A stretch of 64,000 nucleotides of DNA. Origin: Chryseobacterium sp. G0201. GTDB taxonomy: Bacteria; Bacteroidota; Bacteroidia; Flavobacteriales; Weeksellaceae. Shown piece by piece: positions 34,705 through 45,352 of this stretch (positions are counted from its first letter, which is position 1; every line of letters begins with the position of its first letter). The DNA lies in contig NZ_CP033917.1 of assembly GCF_003815655.1 (NCBI RefSeq), positions 1 to 64,000 of the forward strand. The letters run 5' to 3'. The notes beneath the pieces were generated by a model. That model searched no databases and was not told the DNA's origin. It saw nothing but the letters and a program-made list of their open reading frames with translations. Position numbers and translations under genes: made by a program.

Positions 34705-36090
34705 TTATAAATTAAGAATTAAAGGTTGAAGCACTTTCATCTGATAATGCTGTTGTAAAAAAGTTTCGTCTATTTTTTTGTTGGAAATAACCATTGATGC
34801 TCCCAATGCTGAACCCAACGGAGAATGTGTAGACATCACATTATAATGCTGGAAATGATGAGACATCAATTTCATAAATACATCATTGTCTGTAAATCCG
34901 CCGTCGATGTAAATGTTTTCAATTTCTGAATTTCCGATTGCGTTTGTAATGGTATGAATCTGTAAATCCATCAATTCTATCATTAATTGATGATATGCTT
35001 CTTCAAAGGTTGCAAATGAATTTAAATCTGTTGCAGTAATCATTTTTCTTTTCAAAATTATTCCTTCAAAACGAAAATAGATATTTTTATTCTTCATTAA
35101 GCGTAAATACAAATCCTGATCAAACTGCACTTCTCTATGGAAACCATACTCTTTTCCATAATGCGCACACAATTTTTCAACCTGAATCTTGTATTCATTT
35201 CCCATAAAAAAACGGGATGCTTTTACGCGTTTACCATCGATACGCATGTAATTTAGGCAATTGTTTTCTATATCTTCATCCGTTAAACTTTCATCATTAA
35301 AAGGATTGAGAGAAATACTCCATGTCCCAGTTGAAAGCAATAAAAAAGGTTCTTTTTTACTTAAAATATAAGGTAATAACGCTGAAGAACTATCGTGAAT
35401 TCCAACGCCGATTTTTATTTTTTTATTTCTGTAAGAAGTGTTGATACTTGCTGAAGTAGGTACAATCGGCCCCAATACAGCATCAATTCCCTCTTCGTAA
35501 ACCCAATCATGATAATCCGCTTTATCATAATCCCATAAATTGGTATGACAGCCAATTGAAGTGAATTCCGAAACACAGATTCCTGTAAACAGATACGATA
35601 AATACTGAGGTAAATGAAGACTGTAACGGATCTTTTTGAAGGTCTCCGGGTGTTTGTATTTTAACCAGAATAATTGCAGACCTGAATTTAACATTCCTGA
35701 TTGAGGTGATGCTGTTTCGCGGGCAATTTTCAATTTACTTCCATGTTTTTCGTAAAATAAATCAAGAATTTCCTGATCCATGGGTTTTGTGTAATTATAC
35801 AAAGGCGTCAAAACATTTCCTTTCTGATCCAGATGCACAAAACTTGCTCCATAGGTAGAGAAATTAATCGCTTTTACTTCAAAATTTTCATCATCAAGAA
35901 TGGCGTTGAAGTTATCTTTTATCCAATTTTGCAATGCAGCAAGATCTTCCGTTGGATAACCATCTTCGTCTGTGGTGAGCGGTAATTCTGTATATTCCCT
36001 AACAACTTCTTTATAATTTTTATCAAATAAAAAGAACTTTTTATTGGTTTTTCCAATATCAAATACTATTGTTACTTTTTTTTTGGACAT
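34705..36090 (-). CDS. rhaB: L-rhamnulokinase-like FGGY sugar kinase
   Basis: 461 residues of the FGGY kinase family. The phosphate-1 motif is VFDIGKTNKKFFLFD near the N-terminus. GVGIHDSSSALLPYI and LLSTGTWSISLNPF match the adenosine-side and sugar-side motifs, and NIYIDGGFTDNDVFMKLMSHHF closes the ATP site. It would phosphorylate L-rhamnulose at C1. It lies between rhaI and the lactate dehydrogenase gene. L-fuculokinase is the alternative, but the adjacent RhaI and RhaT favour rhamnulose. Confidence 0.85.
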   Translation of the reverse strand: MSKKKVTIVFDIGKTNKKFFLFDKNYKEVVREYTELPLTTDEDGYPTEDLAALQNWIKDNFNAILDDENFEVKAINFSTYGASFVHLDQKGNVLTPLYNYTKPMDQEILDLFYEKHGSKLKIARETASPQSGMLNSGLQLFWLKYKHPETFKKIRYSLHLPQYLSYLFTGICVSEFTSIGCHTNLWDYDKADYHDWVYEEGIDAVLGPIVPTSASINTSYRNKKIKIGVGIHDSSSALLPYILSKKEPFLLLSTGTWSISLNPFNDESLTDEDIENNCLNYMRIDGKRVKASRFFMGNEYKIQVEKLCAHYGKEYGFHREVQFDQDLYLRLMKNKNIYFRFEGIILKRKMITATDLNSFATFEEAYHQLMIELMDLQIHTITNAIGNSEIENIYIDGGFTDNDVFMKLMSHHFQHYNVMSTHSPLGSALGASMVISNKKIDETFLQQHYQMKVLQPLILNL

Positions 36091-36403
36091 TCTTGTGATG
36101 AATTAATTTTTGTTTTTATCATTACGAGGGTTTTTAAAAATAAATTGTTCAAATATTTTCACTAATAACACTAATATGTTTTAATTGAAATTTTAATTTG
36201 TTTAAATATTATTTTTTGAACCATTAAGGAGTGTTCAGATAGTAAGATGCGTTAAGAAAAAAATCCACTAATTCCTTAAGCAGCAATGCCTAAAACCCTA
36301 CTCATCTAAACACTTTCAACCTTAATGATAAAAAAATAAGGATACATATAATAAAAACTTTCGATTGCACTCAAAAGTTGAAATTATCAATTTTTAAACA
36401 GGT
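36091..36403. other. Intergenic region between rhaI and the kinase gene
   Basis: This 313-bp gap is AT-rich. Near 36359-36370 the minus strand reads GTGCAATCGAAAG, resembling a half of the AATCGATT operators, so the kinase and lldD genes may have their own promoter here. I see no coding sequence. Confidence 0.35.
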
Positions 36404-37684
36404 TTATAACCCCGTTGCTTTTACATTCAAACCTCTTTCGGAAATTAAATTTTCTCTTACCTTTAAGTTTCTGTAAGCGGCAATCGGGTCAAGCGCTGCA
36501 CCTGTCTGTAATCTTGCAGCTCTTAATAATGGACGAACATCTGTTCTGTATGCATTCTGCAAAATATCCTGTGCACCTACAACATCATTGTTTAATTGTG
36601 CTGTTTTTAATGCTTTTTGGTCTACCAAAAGTGCCTGAGCATACGCAATTAAAATAGCTTCCAAAGATTGTAAAAGATCTTCCAACGGATCTTTGATGTT
36701 ATGACTTGCATCGATCATCCAAGCCGGATAAGGGTTGTTAGGATTATTTTTCATACCGTAAACCAATTCATTGAAAATCAAGAATAAAGCATAAGGTTTG
36801 ATAGAACCAACCGTTAAATCATCATCTCCGTATTTGCTGTCGTTGAAGTGGAATCCACCTAATTTCCCTTTATACATTAAGGTTGCAACGATCTGCTCAA
36901 TATTCGTATTCGGCAAGTGGTGACCTAAATCTACTAAAGTATAAGCTCTTTCTCCACAAGCATTTGCCAGCATGAATGAAGTTCCCCAATCCTGGATTGT
37001 TGTTGAATAGAAATTCGGTTCGTAAGGTTTATATTCAATGAATAATTTCCAGTCTTCAGGCATTCCTGCGTAAATTTCTTTTAAGCTTTTTTCAGTGTTT
37101 GATAAAGCCGTCTGGAAATTTAACTGTCCCGGAAAACTTGCTCCATCCGCCAACCAAACGGTTAAGCTTTTTGAACCTAATTCTTTTCCGATTCTGATTA
37201 CTTCTTTATTGTGTTCTACGGCATAAGCTCTTGAATCTTCATTTACAGCATTCAAAGAACCAAATTTGTAAGATTCTTTTGCTGCCGGCTGATCCTGAAA
37301 TGTATTGGAATTCATCGCATCAAATAAAAGTCCGTGAGAAGCAGCTTTTTCTTTAATTGCCTTCACATCACTCGGAATATCCCATGGAATATGCAACGAA
37401 ACAGCTCCCGCAGAATGCGTTAAAGCATGAATCAAACCTACATCGTCTAATTTTTGCTCTAAAGAAGAAGGTTCGCCACCGTAAGAAAATCTCCCAAAAC
37501 GGGTTCCGCCTGCGCCTAAAGCCCAACTCGGAATTGCCACCTGGAAATCTGAAATTTTGTTGACAATCTCAGCAACATTTGCTCCTGATTTTGTTAACTT
37601 ATTTTGTAGAAAATCAAAATCTGTATTAAAGTTTTCAACTTCTCCTTTATTGTAATTTTCAATGATATCTTTTCCTATAATCAT
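36404..37684 (-). CDS. rhaI: L-rhamnose isomerase (RhaI type)
   Basis: 426 residues of the xylose-isomerase-like TIM-barrel rhamnose isomerases (RhaI, Pseudomonas stutzeri type, not E. coli RhaA). Conserved segments with metal and substrate residues are LHIPWDIPSD, FIEYKPYEPNFYSTTIQDWG, LVDLGHHLPNTNIEQIVA and FHFNDSKYGDDDLTVGSIKP. The enzyme converts L-rhamnose to L-rhamnulose in the cytoplasm, the first step of the pathway encoded around it. Confidence 0.92.
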   Translation of the reverse strand: MIIGKDIIENYNKGEVENFNTDFDFLQNKLTKSGANVAEIVNKISDFQVAIPSWALGAGGTRFGRFSYGGEPSSLEQKLDDVGLIHALTHSAGAVSLHIPWDIPSDVKAIKEKAASHGLLFDAMNSNTFQDQPAAKESYKFGSLNAVNEDSRAYAVEHNKEVIRIGKELGSKSLTVWLADGASFPGQLNFQTALSNTEKSLKEIYAGMPEDWKLFIEYKPYEPNFYSTTIQDWGTSFMLANACGERAYTLVDLGHHLPNTNIEQIVATLMYKGKLGGFHFNDSKYGDDDLTVGSIKPYALFLIFNELVYGMKNNPNNPYPAWMIDASHNIKDPLEDLLQSLEAILIAYAQALLVDQKALKTAQLNNDVVGAQDILQNAYRTDVRPLLRAARLQTGAALDPIAAYRNLKVRENLISERGLNVKATGL

Positions 37685-37817
37685 GATTTGATTTTTTAAA
37701 AATTTTAAATTGAATACGTTTAAGTTTTTTTAACCACAAAAGTCACAAAAGTTTTTATGATTCTTTAAAACAAGCCTTCAATTTAATAAATTATATACTT
37801 TTTTTAAATCCTAAAAT

Positions 37818-39920
37818 TTATCTTGGAAATGCATTAGCCATACCTCCATCTACATTGATAATGTTTCCTGTGCTTTTATCTAAAATTGCGATACAAGCGA
37901 AAACTCCGTTGGCGATGTCTTCCGGAAGGATAATTTCGTTTAATAAATTTCTTTTTGCATAAAATGCCGGTAATTCTTCTACAGAAATTCCGTTGGCTTT
38001 TGCACGACCTTCTGCCCAAGAACCTTCCCAGATTTTACTTCCTACAATAACTCCGTCAGGATTTACTACATTAACACGGATTTTATCAGCTGCCAATTCT
38101 GCTGCCAATAATCTAGTCATATGTTGTTGAGCTGCTTTTGCAGTTCCGTATGCGACGTTATTTGGTCCGGCAACTAAGCCGTTTTTACTTGCAATATTGA
38201 CGATATCACCTCCAAGACCTTGTTTTTTAATGATTTCAACGCCATTTTTCGCCATTAAAAACTGTCCTTTTACCAGAACATTTTCTAGTAAATCCCAATC
38301 TTTTGTTGTTGTATCTTCTAAAGATTTAGAAATCGCTAAACCAGCAGAGTGAACTATAATATCTACTCCACCAAATGCAAGAACCGCTTCTTTAAAAGCG
38401 TTTGCAATTGCTTCTTCGCTCGTTACATCACAAGTAACGGCTACCGCCTGATCTTTGCTGTATTTTGCAGTAACAGATTCTACCGCTTCCTGATTAAGAT
38501 CTGTGAAAACAACGACCGCTCCTTCCTGAACCATTTTATCAGCAATCGCCTGTCCGATTCCACCTCCTGCTCCGGTTACGACAGCAATTTTTCTTGAAAG
38601 TGGTTTTTCTTTAGGCATTCTTTGCAATTTTGCTTCTTCAAGCAACCAATATTCAATGTCGAATGCTTCTTGTCTTGGTAAAGAAGTATATTCAGAAATA
38701 GCTTCTGCGCCACGCATTACGTTGATTGCGTTTACATAAAATTCGCTTGCAACACGGGTTGTTTGCTTATCTTTTGAGAAACTGAACATTCCAACACCTG
38801 GATAAATGATGATCACTGGATTCGGATCACGCATTGCGGGACTGTTTGGATGTTTACAAGTTTCGTAATATTCTTTATATTCTTGTCTGTATTGTTCGAA
38901 AAGAGGATTTAATTTATCTAAAATAGCTTTAGAGTCGCTTAAATCTTCATTTTTGTCTAAAGTCAACACCAAAGGCTGAATCTTTGTTCTTAAAAAGTGA
39001 TCCGGACAAGATGTTCCAAGTGGCGCCAAACGCTCAAGATCGTTACTGTTGATATATTCCAACACAACATCGCTGTCTGTGAAATGACCTACCATTCTGT
39101 TTTCGGATGATGCTAAACCTCTCAATAAAGGCATCAATTGAGCTGCCTTGTTTTTACGCTCATCGGCAGGAAGAGATTCTACTTTCTGACCTCCAAAAAC
39201 CTGTCCGTTTTCTTCAATTTTATTAGCAATATATTCAGAAGCCATTTCAATTACTTCTAAACTGTTGATGTAAGATTCGTAAGAAGTATCTCCCCAAGTG
39301 AACAATCCGTGGCTACCTAAAACAATTCCACGAATTCCCGGATTATCGTTTAAGCATTTTTCTAATTGTAATCCTAAATCAAAACCAGGACGTTGCCAAG
39401 GAACCCAACCCATTGTGTCTCCCCAGATTTCTTTGGTAATCGCCTCACTGTCTTTTGCAGCAGCTACAGCAATAAGAGCATCCGGATGAAGGTGATCGAT
39501 ATGTTTGAATGGAAGAAGTCCGTGAAGAGGCGTATCAATAGAAGGCGCTTTGCTATCCAGATCAAAAATACAGTGATTGAATAGGCCTACCATTCTGTCT
39601 TCGTCTTCTAAACCTTGGTAAACATTTTTTAAGTTTCTTAATCTTTCCGTATATAATCCAGCGATTCCTTTTCTGGTCAAAGTTCCGATGTCTCCACCTG
39701 AACCTTTTACCCACATAACCTCAACTTCTTCGTTGGTTAGAGGATCTTTTTCAATGGTTTTACAACTTGTGTTTCCTCCTCCATAATTGGTAATTCTTAA
39801 ATCTGCTCCTAATATGTTTGAGCGGTATAAAAATAAAGCAACCTGATCGTCTCCAAAAGATGCCGCTTTGTTTTCATCCCATAAATAGTCTACGTATTTG
39901 AATGTTTTTACTTTTTCCAT
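37818..39920 (-). CDS. rhaEW: Fused rhamnulose-1-phosphate aldolase/L-lactaldehyde dehydrogenase
   Basis: 700 residues. Residues about 10-420 form a class II aldolase/adducin-like domain (ITNYGGGNTSCK, HPDALIAVAAAKDSEAI, VLGSHGLFTWG). Residues about 435-700 form a short-chain dehydrogenase with the Rossmann motif AVVTGAGGGIGQAIADKM, the active-site serine region ASKNGLVAG and YGTAKAAQQHM (Tyr and Lys). In Bacillus subtilis the RhaEW fusion cleaves L-rhamnulose 1-phosphate to DHAP and L-lactaldehyde and oxidises the latter to L-lactate. The start at 39920 is well placed behind a full -7 box. Confidence 0.92.
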   Translation of the reverse strand: MEKVKTFKYVDYLWDENKAASFGDDQVALFLYRSNILGADLRITNYGGGNTSCKTIEKDPLTNEEVEVMWVKGSGGDIGTLTRKGIAGLYTERLRNLKNVYQGLEDEDRMVGLFNHCIFDLDSKAPSIDTPLHGLLPFKHIDHLHPDALIAVAAAKDSEAITKEIWGDTMGWVPWQRPGFDLGLQLEKCLNDNPGIRGIVLGSHGLFTWGDTSYESYINSLEVIEMASEYIANKIEENGQVFGGQKVESLPADERKNKAAQLMPLLRGLASSENRMVGHFTDSDVVLEYINSNDLERLAPLGTSCPDHFLRTKIQPLVLTLDKNEDLSDSKAILDKLNPLFEQYRQEYKEYYETCKHPNSPAMRDPNPVIIIYPGVGMFSFSKDKQTTRVASEFYVNAINVMRGAEAISEYTSLPRQEAFDIEYWLLEEAKLQRMPKEKPLSRKIAVVTGAGGGIGQAIADKMVQEGAVVVFTDLNQEAVESVTAKYSKDQAVAVTCDVTSEEAIANAFKEAVLAFGGVDIIVHSAGLAISKSLEDTTTKDWDLLENVLVKGQFLMAKNGVEIIKKQGLGGDIVNIASKNGLVAGPNNVAYGTAKAAQQHMTRLLAAELAADKIRVNVVNPDGVIVGSKIWEGSWAEGRAKANGISVEELPAFYAKRNLLNEIILPEDIANGVFACIAILDKSTGNIINVDGGMANAFPR

Positions 39921-39949
39921 TGTTTGTCTTATATTTCTAAATTGTAACC

Positions 39950-39995
39950 CAAAAGTAGATTGTTATATTTTTTTCAGTATCCCGTACTATACTGC
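39950..39995 (-). promoter_or_regulatory. Promoter and tandem boxes upstream of rhaEW
   Basis: The minus strand reads TACTTTTG at 39957-39950 (TAnnTTTG). Upstream of it, on the plus strand, ATCCCGT (39979-39985) and ATACTGC (39989-39995) lie 10 bp apart, at offsets of 22 and 32 bp from the -7 box. CAGTAT-N8-ATACTG also forms an inverted repeat here. The susC promoter shows the same geometry. Confidence 0.5.
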
Positions 39996-40200
39996 TAAAC
40001 TCTTTATTTAAAGATAATTTAATGCTTGAATTTTCATTAAATCAATTCAATTTATACAGCAATCTAATTGAGTTTATTTATAATTAATATTTTGTGATAA
40101 GTTTTTATTTAAAAATTTAATTAATAAGAAAATTTGAGTTGATTTCTTCTTTAACCAAAATTTTCTCAATGTTTAAAATAATTTTCAATTGGTTATTTAA

Positions 40201-42255
40201 TTAATACCCCGGAAGTTGAGTAAGATTTGGATTATCAACTAAAGGATGTCCTGCAGAAGCGGCTGCAAACGGAAGCAATTCTGTTTTATTTGGTACAAAT
40301 CCGTAGAAAAGACCATCGCCACCACCTTCAATCCAGTTTGGATATGTTCCACCGTTTTCAGCAGAACCTGTTGGATTTTGATAGATAATATTTCCAATCT
40401 GAAGTTGATTAAATCCTGCTAAAAATCCTGCTGCTTTTCTTGCGTTACCATTAAAAGTACTTGTATAAGCCTGGAACATATTAGTAGGATACCACTTGTC
40501 ATCCGGTAATGTAGTTTGTCCGTGTGCTACGACAATATTTCTTAATGCAGTTTGGTAAGCAGCGTAATTTGCTGAAGCTGTCGGAACATTCAGTATGGTT
40601 GCAATTTCTGTAGGATTAGTTATATCAATATATTTAAGAGCCAAGTACGGATCTCCATAAATCTGTCCGTTCTTTTCAAGTTTATAAAGACGATAAACAG
40701 GTGTATTGGCATACGCTCCGGTTTTGTTTGATAAGTTTTTCATCGCCTGTCTGGTTGCTTCAATTTCACTAGCAATACGATTCATACGAATCAAATCAGT
40801 ACGAAGATTAAATTCTCCTGCAAATTCCCATTTACGTTCCTGAACAATAGCAGATTCAAATGCCTGCTGACCACTTGGTATTGGTAAAGAACCTATTCCT
40901 GCACGATTTCTTACCTGTTGTAAAGCTGCTGTAGCCTGAGCGGTAGGCCCTCCGTTTAAATAATTTTGAGTTTCTGCATACATTAATAAAACATCAGCAT
41001 ATCTTAGAATAGGAATATTTAAATTACGCGCATCTGCCGCCTGTGGTGCTACACACCACCCCAGTCTGAATTTACCAGACATTATACAAGAGAATGTAGT
41101 TCCTGCGTTTACCCAAGTGTCTGTAGCAAGTCCAGTATTTAAGAAATAGACACTGTAAGAAGTACAAGAAACATCTCTACGCGTATCACCTTGATTAAAA
41201 GATAAATAATAAGTAGGCAATATAAACTGTAATGCTTTTCTAGAACCATAAGTTCCTCCACGAGAACCTTCATTCGCGTAGACTCCAAAGCCTGAGTTGG
41301 TATTTGGTCCATATTCAGCGATGTGCCAAAGCATTTCCGGATTTGTTACTGCAAATTTTCTTTGATCGAAATTAAACCATAAAGCTTCGAAACCACTTTT
41401 ACCACCCTGAGCCTGTACTAGACTGGCAGTACCGCCATTGATCACAGCTGCAGCCGCATTATCTGCAATTTGATATAACTGCTGAACTCTTGCATTATCA
41501 CTTCTGCGAGACATTATACCAGGAGTTGAGGTATTAAGATCCCATCTTAAAGAGTAACCTGCTGCATACAGAGCAATTCTTGCTAAAAGACCATTTCCTG
41601 CTGCTTTTGTTAAACGCTCAGTTGTTGTTCCTGTAGCCGGTAAATCATTTACCGATTCCTGCATATCAGCGATAACTCGATCGTAGATTACATCTCTGGA
41701 AGCACGTTTTGGATATAAAGTATTAGGGTCGTTAGGATCTGCATCCTCCAAAGGGATCCAAACCGCAGGAACATCTCCATACACTCGGATCAAATTGTAG
41801 TAGCAAAATGCACGAATAGCTTTAACTTCTGCTATCAAAGAATTACGCTTTGCGCTTGGTTCCATCAAAGCTAATCTGGTGATCGCAATATTGGTTTTCT
41901 CTATACTTGAATACATTGCTGCATAAATACCTGTAACTGTATTCGGAGTATAGGCATCATATTTGTAGTTACAAATATTGTATTTAGAGTTATTAGTAGA
42001 TCCATCTTCAGAAGAGTGAGTTACTGTGTCACCTGCTCCTAACTGATAATACATTTCTGTAGGAACCAAATTTCTGTAACAGCCCTGAACAAACAAATCT
42101 GCAGTGTCTAAACTTTCAAAAACCGTATTTGTATCCGTTACATTATAGGCTGGTTGATTCAAAAAATCATCACTACAAGAGTTAAAGAATAGTCCGGCAA
42201 TCAAAAAAGATGGGATTATTATTAATTTTTTTATAAGTGTGGATTTATTTTTCAT
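40201..42255 (-). CDS. susD: SusD/RagB-like glycan-binding lipoprotein
   Basis: About 684 residues. A lipoprotein signal ends in LFFNSC, so the protein is anchored at the cell surface. It has the SusD-like start DDFLNQPAYNVTD, TPR-like helices (IEKTNIAITRLALMEPSAKRNSLIAEVKAIRAFCYYNLIRVYGDVPAV) and the late motif LRYADVLLMYAETQNYLNGG to ERKWEFAGEFNLRTDLIRMN. It binds glycan fragments and lids the SusC partner. I chose the ATG at 42255 rather than 42267. It follows susC by 19 bases. Confidence 0.93.
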   Translation of the reverse strand: MKNKSTLIKKLIIIPSFLIAGLFFNSCSDDFLNQPAYNVTDTNTVFESLDTADLFVQGCYRNLVPTEMYYQLGAGDTVTHSSEDGSTNNSKYNICNYKYDAYTPNTVTGIYAAMYSSIEKTNIAITRLALMEPSAKRNSLIAEVKAIRAFCYYNLIRVYGDVPAVWIPLEDADPNDPNTLYPKRASRDVIYDRVIADMQESVNDLPATGTTTERLTKAAGNGLLARIALYAAGYSLRWDLNTSTPGIMSRRSDNARVQQLYQIADNAAAAVINGGTASLVQAQGGKSGFEALWFNFDQRKFAVTNPEMLWHIAEYGPNTNSGFGVYANEGSRGGTYGSRKALQFILPTYYLSFNQGDTRRDVSCTSYSVYFLNTGLATDTWVNAGTTFSCIMSGKFRLGWCVAPQAADARNLNIPILRYADVLLMYAETQNYLNGGPTAQATAALQQVRNRAGIGSLPIPSGQQAFESAIVQERKWEFAGEFNLRTDLIRMNRIASEIEATRQAMKNLSNKTGAYANTPVYRLYKLEKNGQIYGDPYLALKYIDITNPTEIATILNVPTASANYAAYQTALRNIVVAHGQTTLPDDKWYPTNMFQAYTSTFNGNARKAAGFLAGFNQLQIGNIIYQNPTGSAENGGTYPNWIEGGGDGLFYGFVPNKTELLPFAAASAGHPLVDNPNLTQLPGY

Positions 42256-42274
42256 GATGTAAAACATTTAAATA

Positions 42275-45200
42275 TTAAAAAGTTAAATTGATCCCAAGAA
42301 CATAACTTCTTGAGCGTGGAAAGGATGAAGTATCATATCCCGGCGTTACTGCAACTCCACTTGCTGCTGAAACTTCAGGATCATATCCTGAGTAACCTGT
42401 AATAGTAGCTACATTATTAACCGTAACATAGATACGCGCATTCGTTAACGAAACATGCTGCAAAAATTCTTTATTAAAGCTATAACCAAGAGTAACCTGA
42501 GCAATTCGCAGATACGATCCGTCTTCCACATAATATGAAGAAGGATAAGTTATATTAGCAGTATTTGAGCTACTTAAACTCCACAGGTTTGAATCTTCAT
42601 TAGGATTAAGTTCTTTTAATCTTACCAAATTGTTTGTTGCAAGACCAGTGTTAGGATCAATAAGATGGTAATAGTTGTTCCCAAATTCTGAAGGTACATT
42701 CTGGAACGTCGCGTAAGGGCTCATACTTTGTTTCGTAGCGTTATAAATATCACCACCAACACTGAATTTCATAAATACACCTAAATCAAAACCTTTGTAA
42801 GAAAAATTATTGCTGATTCCTCCAATAAAATCAGGCGTACCATTTCCGATTTTCACTAGTTTTCTTGTAAACTGATCTCCAGCCTCGTTGTCTGCTGCAA
42901 ATTTCATATCTCCTGGTTTTGGAGTTCCTGAAGAAGGTTTTACAACACCAGGCTTCAAACTCAACGTTCCGTTTGAGTTTTGGATAAAATCATCGGTTGT
43001 ATAAATCCCCTGATAAACATAGCCGTACATATCTCCTAACTCCTCACCTACTGTAGCATAATAAGTTACCAAACCGGCTCTGTTGCTACCCACACTGAAT
43101 GTTTTGAAATTTTTTCCATCTTCAAGAGAAAGCACTTTTGACTTATTGAAACCTATATTAGCATCTGTAGACCATCTGAAGGCTCCAGATCTTACATTGA
43201 TAGAATTAAGGGTAAATTCTATCCCTCGGTTTGTCATACTTGCAATATTTTGATATTGTGTTGAATATCCTGAAGAAACCGGTACTACAGCTGGCAATAG
43301 CATCCCGTTAACATTATTATTATAAAATTCTGTTGTTAATTTTAATCTGTTGTTGAAAAAGGATAAATCCACTCCAAGATTTGTAGCTCTCATCTCTTCC
43401 CATCTCAGATTTGGGTTACCAACAGTAGAACTTGTTGTGTATGCCGGGTTATTAGGATCATTGTTTATAGGATAAGATGTAAGCACCAAATTGGTTGTGT
43501 ACAAGCTATTTCCTATATCATTATTACCTGTAATTCCGTATTCAAATCTTAATTTAAAATCATTGAAAAATTTATTAATCTTGCCGTTTTGCCAGAAACT
43601 TTCCTGAGAAACACGCCAAGCAGCAGCTACTGACGGGAAAGTTCCCCATCTATTATTAGGTCCAAATTTTGAAGATCCGTCTGTACGTACAGTCGCTGTC
43701 AACAAATAACGGTCGTCATAGTTGTAGTTTACACGTCCAAAGTAAGAACTTATTGCATTACTAGAATGGCTTACATCTTTATCGGATATCGTTGCATTTG
43801 TAATGTCATCCAATCCATAATTAAAGATCGGGAATTTTATAAGCCTCATACTGTTTCCTTCAGACTCCTGATAAACAGCCTCTTGCCCTACCAAAACACT
43901 AAGTTTGTGTTTTGCTGCGAATGTTTTGTTATACGTTAAAGTATTGGTAATCTGATAACGGTATGATTCTGCATTTGCAATACTTCCGTGGATACCTGTA
44001 TTTACAGGATCTGAAAGATATGCTCGGGAGTTTTTATCTGAAAATGAAGTTGATTTACTGTTATTCCAGTTATATGATCCCGCTGTTCTGAATGTGAAGT
44101 TTTTCAAAAAATCAAATTCAATCCCTGCATTAGCCATAAATGATCTGGAACGTTTGTTAGATGTAGATGCCTGTGTTTCTACAAATGGATTTTCTGTATC
44201 AAAAGTGGAATCCAATCCTGAAAAATCACCATAAGTCTGCGTATTGAACAATTCTTCATTTGTGAATCTAGTTCCGCCCGTAATAGGCTGAAGAAGGATT
44301 TTTTTCATCCCCGAATATGCTCCTCCACCGTTCGTAGAGTTGGAATTAAACATCGAGCTAAAATCTACTCTTATTCCTTTATATAATTCAGAATTAATAT
44401 TGGCACGTAATGAATTTCTGGTTTCGCTGTAATTTTGCAGCAAGCCATCCTGCTTATTGTAATTATAACTTATGAACGCCTGTGTTTTATCATTCCCTAC
44501 AGAGACGTTGACATTCTGGTTTTCGGTTGTTCCCGTACCGCCAAGCATTCTATCCTGCCAGTCTATTGTAGAAGCTGATCCATAACGATTACTGATTCTG
44601 CTAAATGCTCCTGTATAAAACCCGGGAGAATCTGTTCCTAAACTATTATCGAATATATTGCTCCATTTTGTTGCGCCGGTGCCAAGCTGAGCCAACTCAT
44701 ACTGATATTTCACATACTGTTCTGCATTAGAAACCATATCTAATTTCTTCGAAAGCATATCAAATCCCATGAAAGAGTTATAATTAACAGTTGTTCTACC
44801 CTTTTTTCCGGTTTTTGTTTTAATAACAATAATTCCATTGGAACCACGTGCACCGTAGATTGCAGTTGCAGAAGCCCCTTTTAATATATCAATACTTTCA
44901 ATATCATTTGGGTTAATGACGTTTAATGCATTATCCAACTGGAAACCATCTACAATATAAAGCGGTTCTGTACCTTGAGTAATTGAAGCACCTCCACGAA
45001 TCGTAACGTTGGCACCTGCTCCCGGAGCACCACCTGCCGTCACAATATTAAGACCAGCCGCTCTACCCTGTAGTGCCTGTAAAGCATTCATCGCCGGTGT
45101 AGCAGCCAAATCTTTTGCAGAAACTGAAGCTACAGCTCCCGTTAAATCAGATTTTTTCACTTTTCCGTAGCCGATAACAACAACCTCTTCGATCTCTTTC

Positions 45201-45316
45201 GTTCCTACTTTTGCAGTATCCTTAATTGTTGTTTGCCCAAAGACAAAACCAGACGCAAGCAGAAATAAAGGTGCAATTAATGGCTTTAAATTCTTGTTTG
45301 TAATTTTTAAAGACAT
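42275..45316 (-). CDS. susC: SusC/RagA-type TonB-dependent glycan importer
   Basis: 1013 residues. A signal peptide (LIAPLFLLASGFVFGQ) is followed by a plug domain with the SusC signatures VVVIGYGKVKKSDLTGAVASVSAKDL and ALQGRAAGLNI, IVDGFQLDN, DIESIDILKGASATAIYGARGSNGIIVIKTK, then the outer-membrane barrel ending SYVLGINLTF. The carboxypeptidase-D-like domain common at the N-terminus of SusC proteins is absent, so the plug starts right after the signal. It imports rhamnogalacturonan oligosaccharides with the SusD neighbour. Confidence 0.95.
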   Translation of the reverse strand: MSLKITNKNLKPLIAPLFLLASGFVFGQTTIKDTAKVGTKEIEEVVVIGYGKVKKSDLTGAVASVSAKDLAATPAMNALQALQGRAAGLNIVTAGGAPGAGANVTIRGGASITQGTEPLYIVDGFQLDNALNVINPNDIESIDILKGASATAIYGARGSNGIIVIKTKTGKKGRTTVNYNSFMGFDMLSKKLDMVSNAEQYVKYQYELAQLGTGATKWSNIFDNSLGTDSPGFYTGAFSRISNRYGSASTIDWQDRMLGGTGTTENQNVNVSVGNDKTQAFISYNYNKQDGLLQNYSETRNSLRANINSELYKGIRVDFSSMFNSNSTNGGGAYSGMKKILLQPITGGTRFTNEELFNTQTYGDFSGLDSTFDTENPFVETQASTSNKRSRSFMANAGIEFDFLKNFTFRTAGSYNWNNSKSTSFSDKNSRAYLSDPVNTGIHGSIANAESYRYQITNTLTYNKTFAAKHKLSVLVGQEAVYQESEGNSMRLIKFPIFNYGLDDITNATISDKDVSHSSNAISSYFGRVNYNYDDRYLLTATVRTDGSSKFGPNNRWGTFPSVAAAWRVSQESFWQNGKINKFFNDFKLRFEYGITGNNDIGNSLYTTNLVLTSYPINNDPNNPAYTTSSTVGNPNLRWEEMRATNLGVDLSFFNNRLKLTTEFYNNNVNGMLLPAVVPVSSGYSTQYQNIASMTNRGIEFTLNSINVRSGAFRWSTDANIGFNKSKVLSLEDGKNFKTFSVGSNRAGLVTYYATVGEELGDMYGYVYQGIYTTDDFIQNSNGTLSLKPGVVKPSSGTPKPGDMKFAADNEAGDQFTRKLVKIGNGTPDFIGGISNNFSYKGFDLGVFMKFSVGGDIYNATKQSMSPYATFQNVPSEFGNNYYHLIDPNTGLATNNLVRLKELNPNEDSNLWSLSSSNTANITYPSSYYVEDGSYLRIAQVTLGYSFNKEFLQHVSLTNARIYVTVNNVATITGYSGYDPEVSAASGVAVTPGYDTSSFPRSRSYVLGINLTF

Positions 45317-45352
45317 ATATTAAGTTTTAGTAACATTAAAATTATTATACAG

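Noticed and set aside
36359..36370. GTGCAATCGAAAG upstream of the kinase gene as a full operator
   Set aside because: Only half of the palindrome matches, so I report it only as a weak related site.
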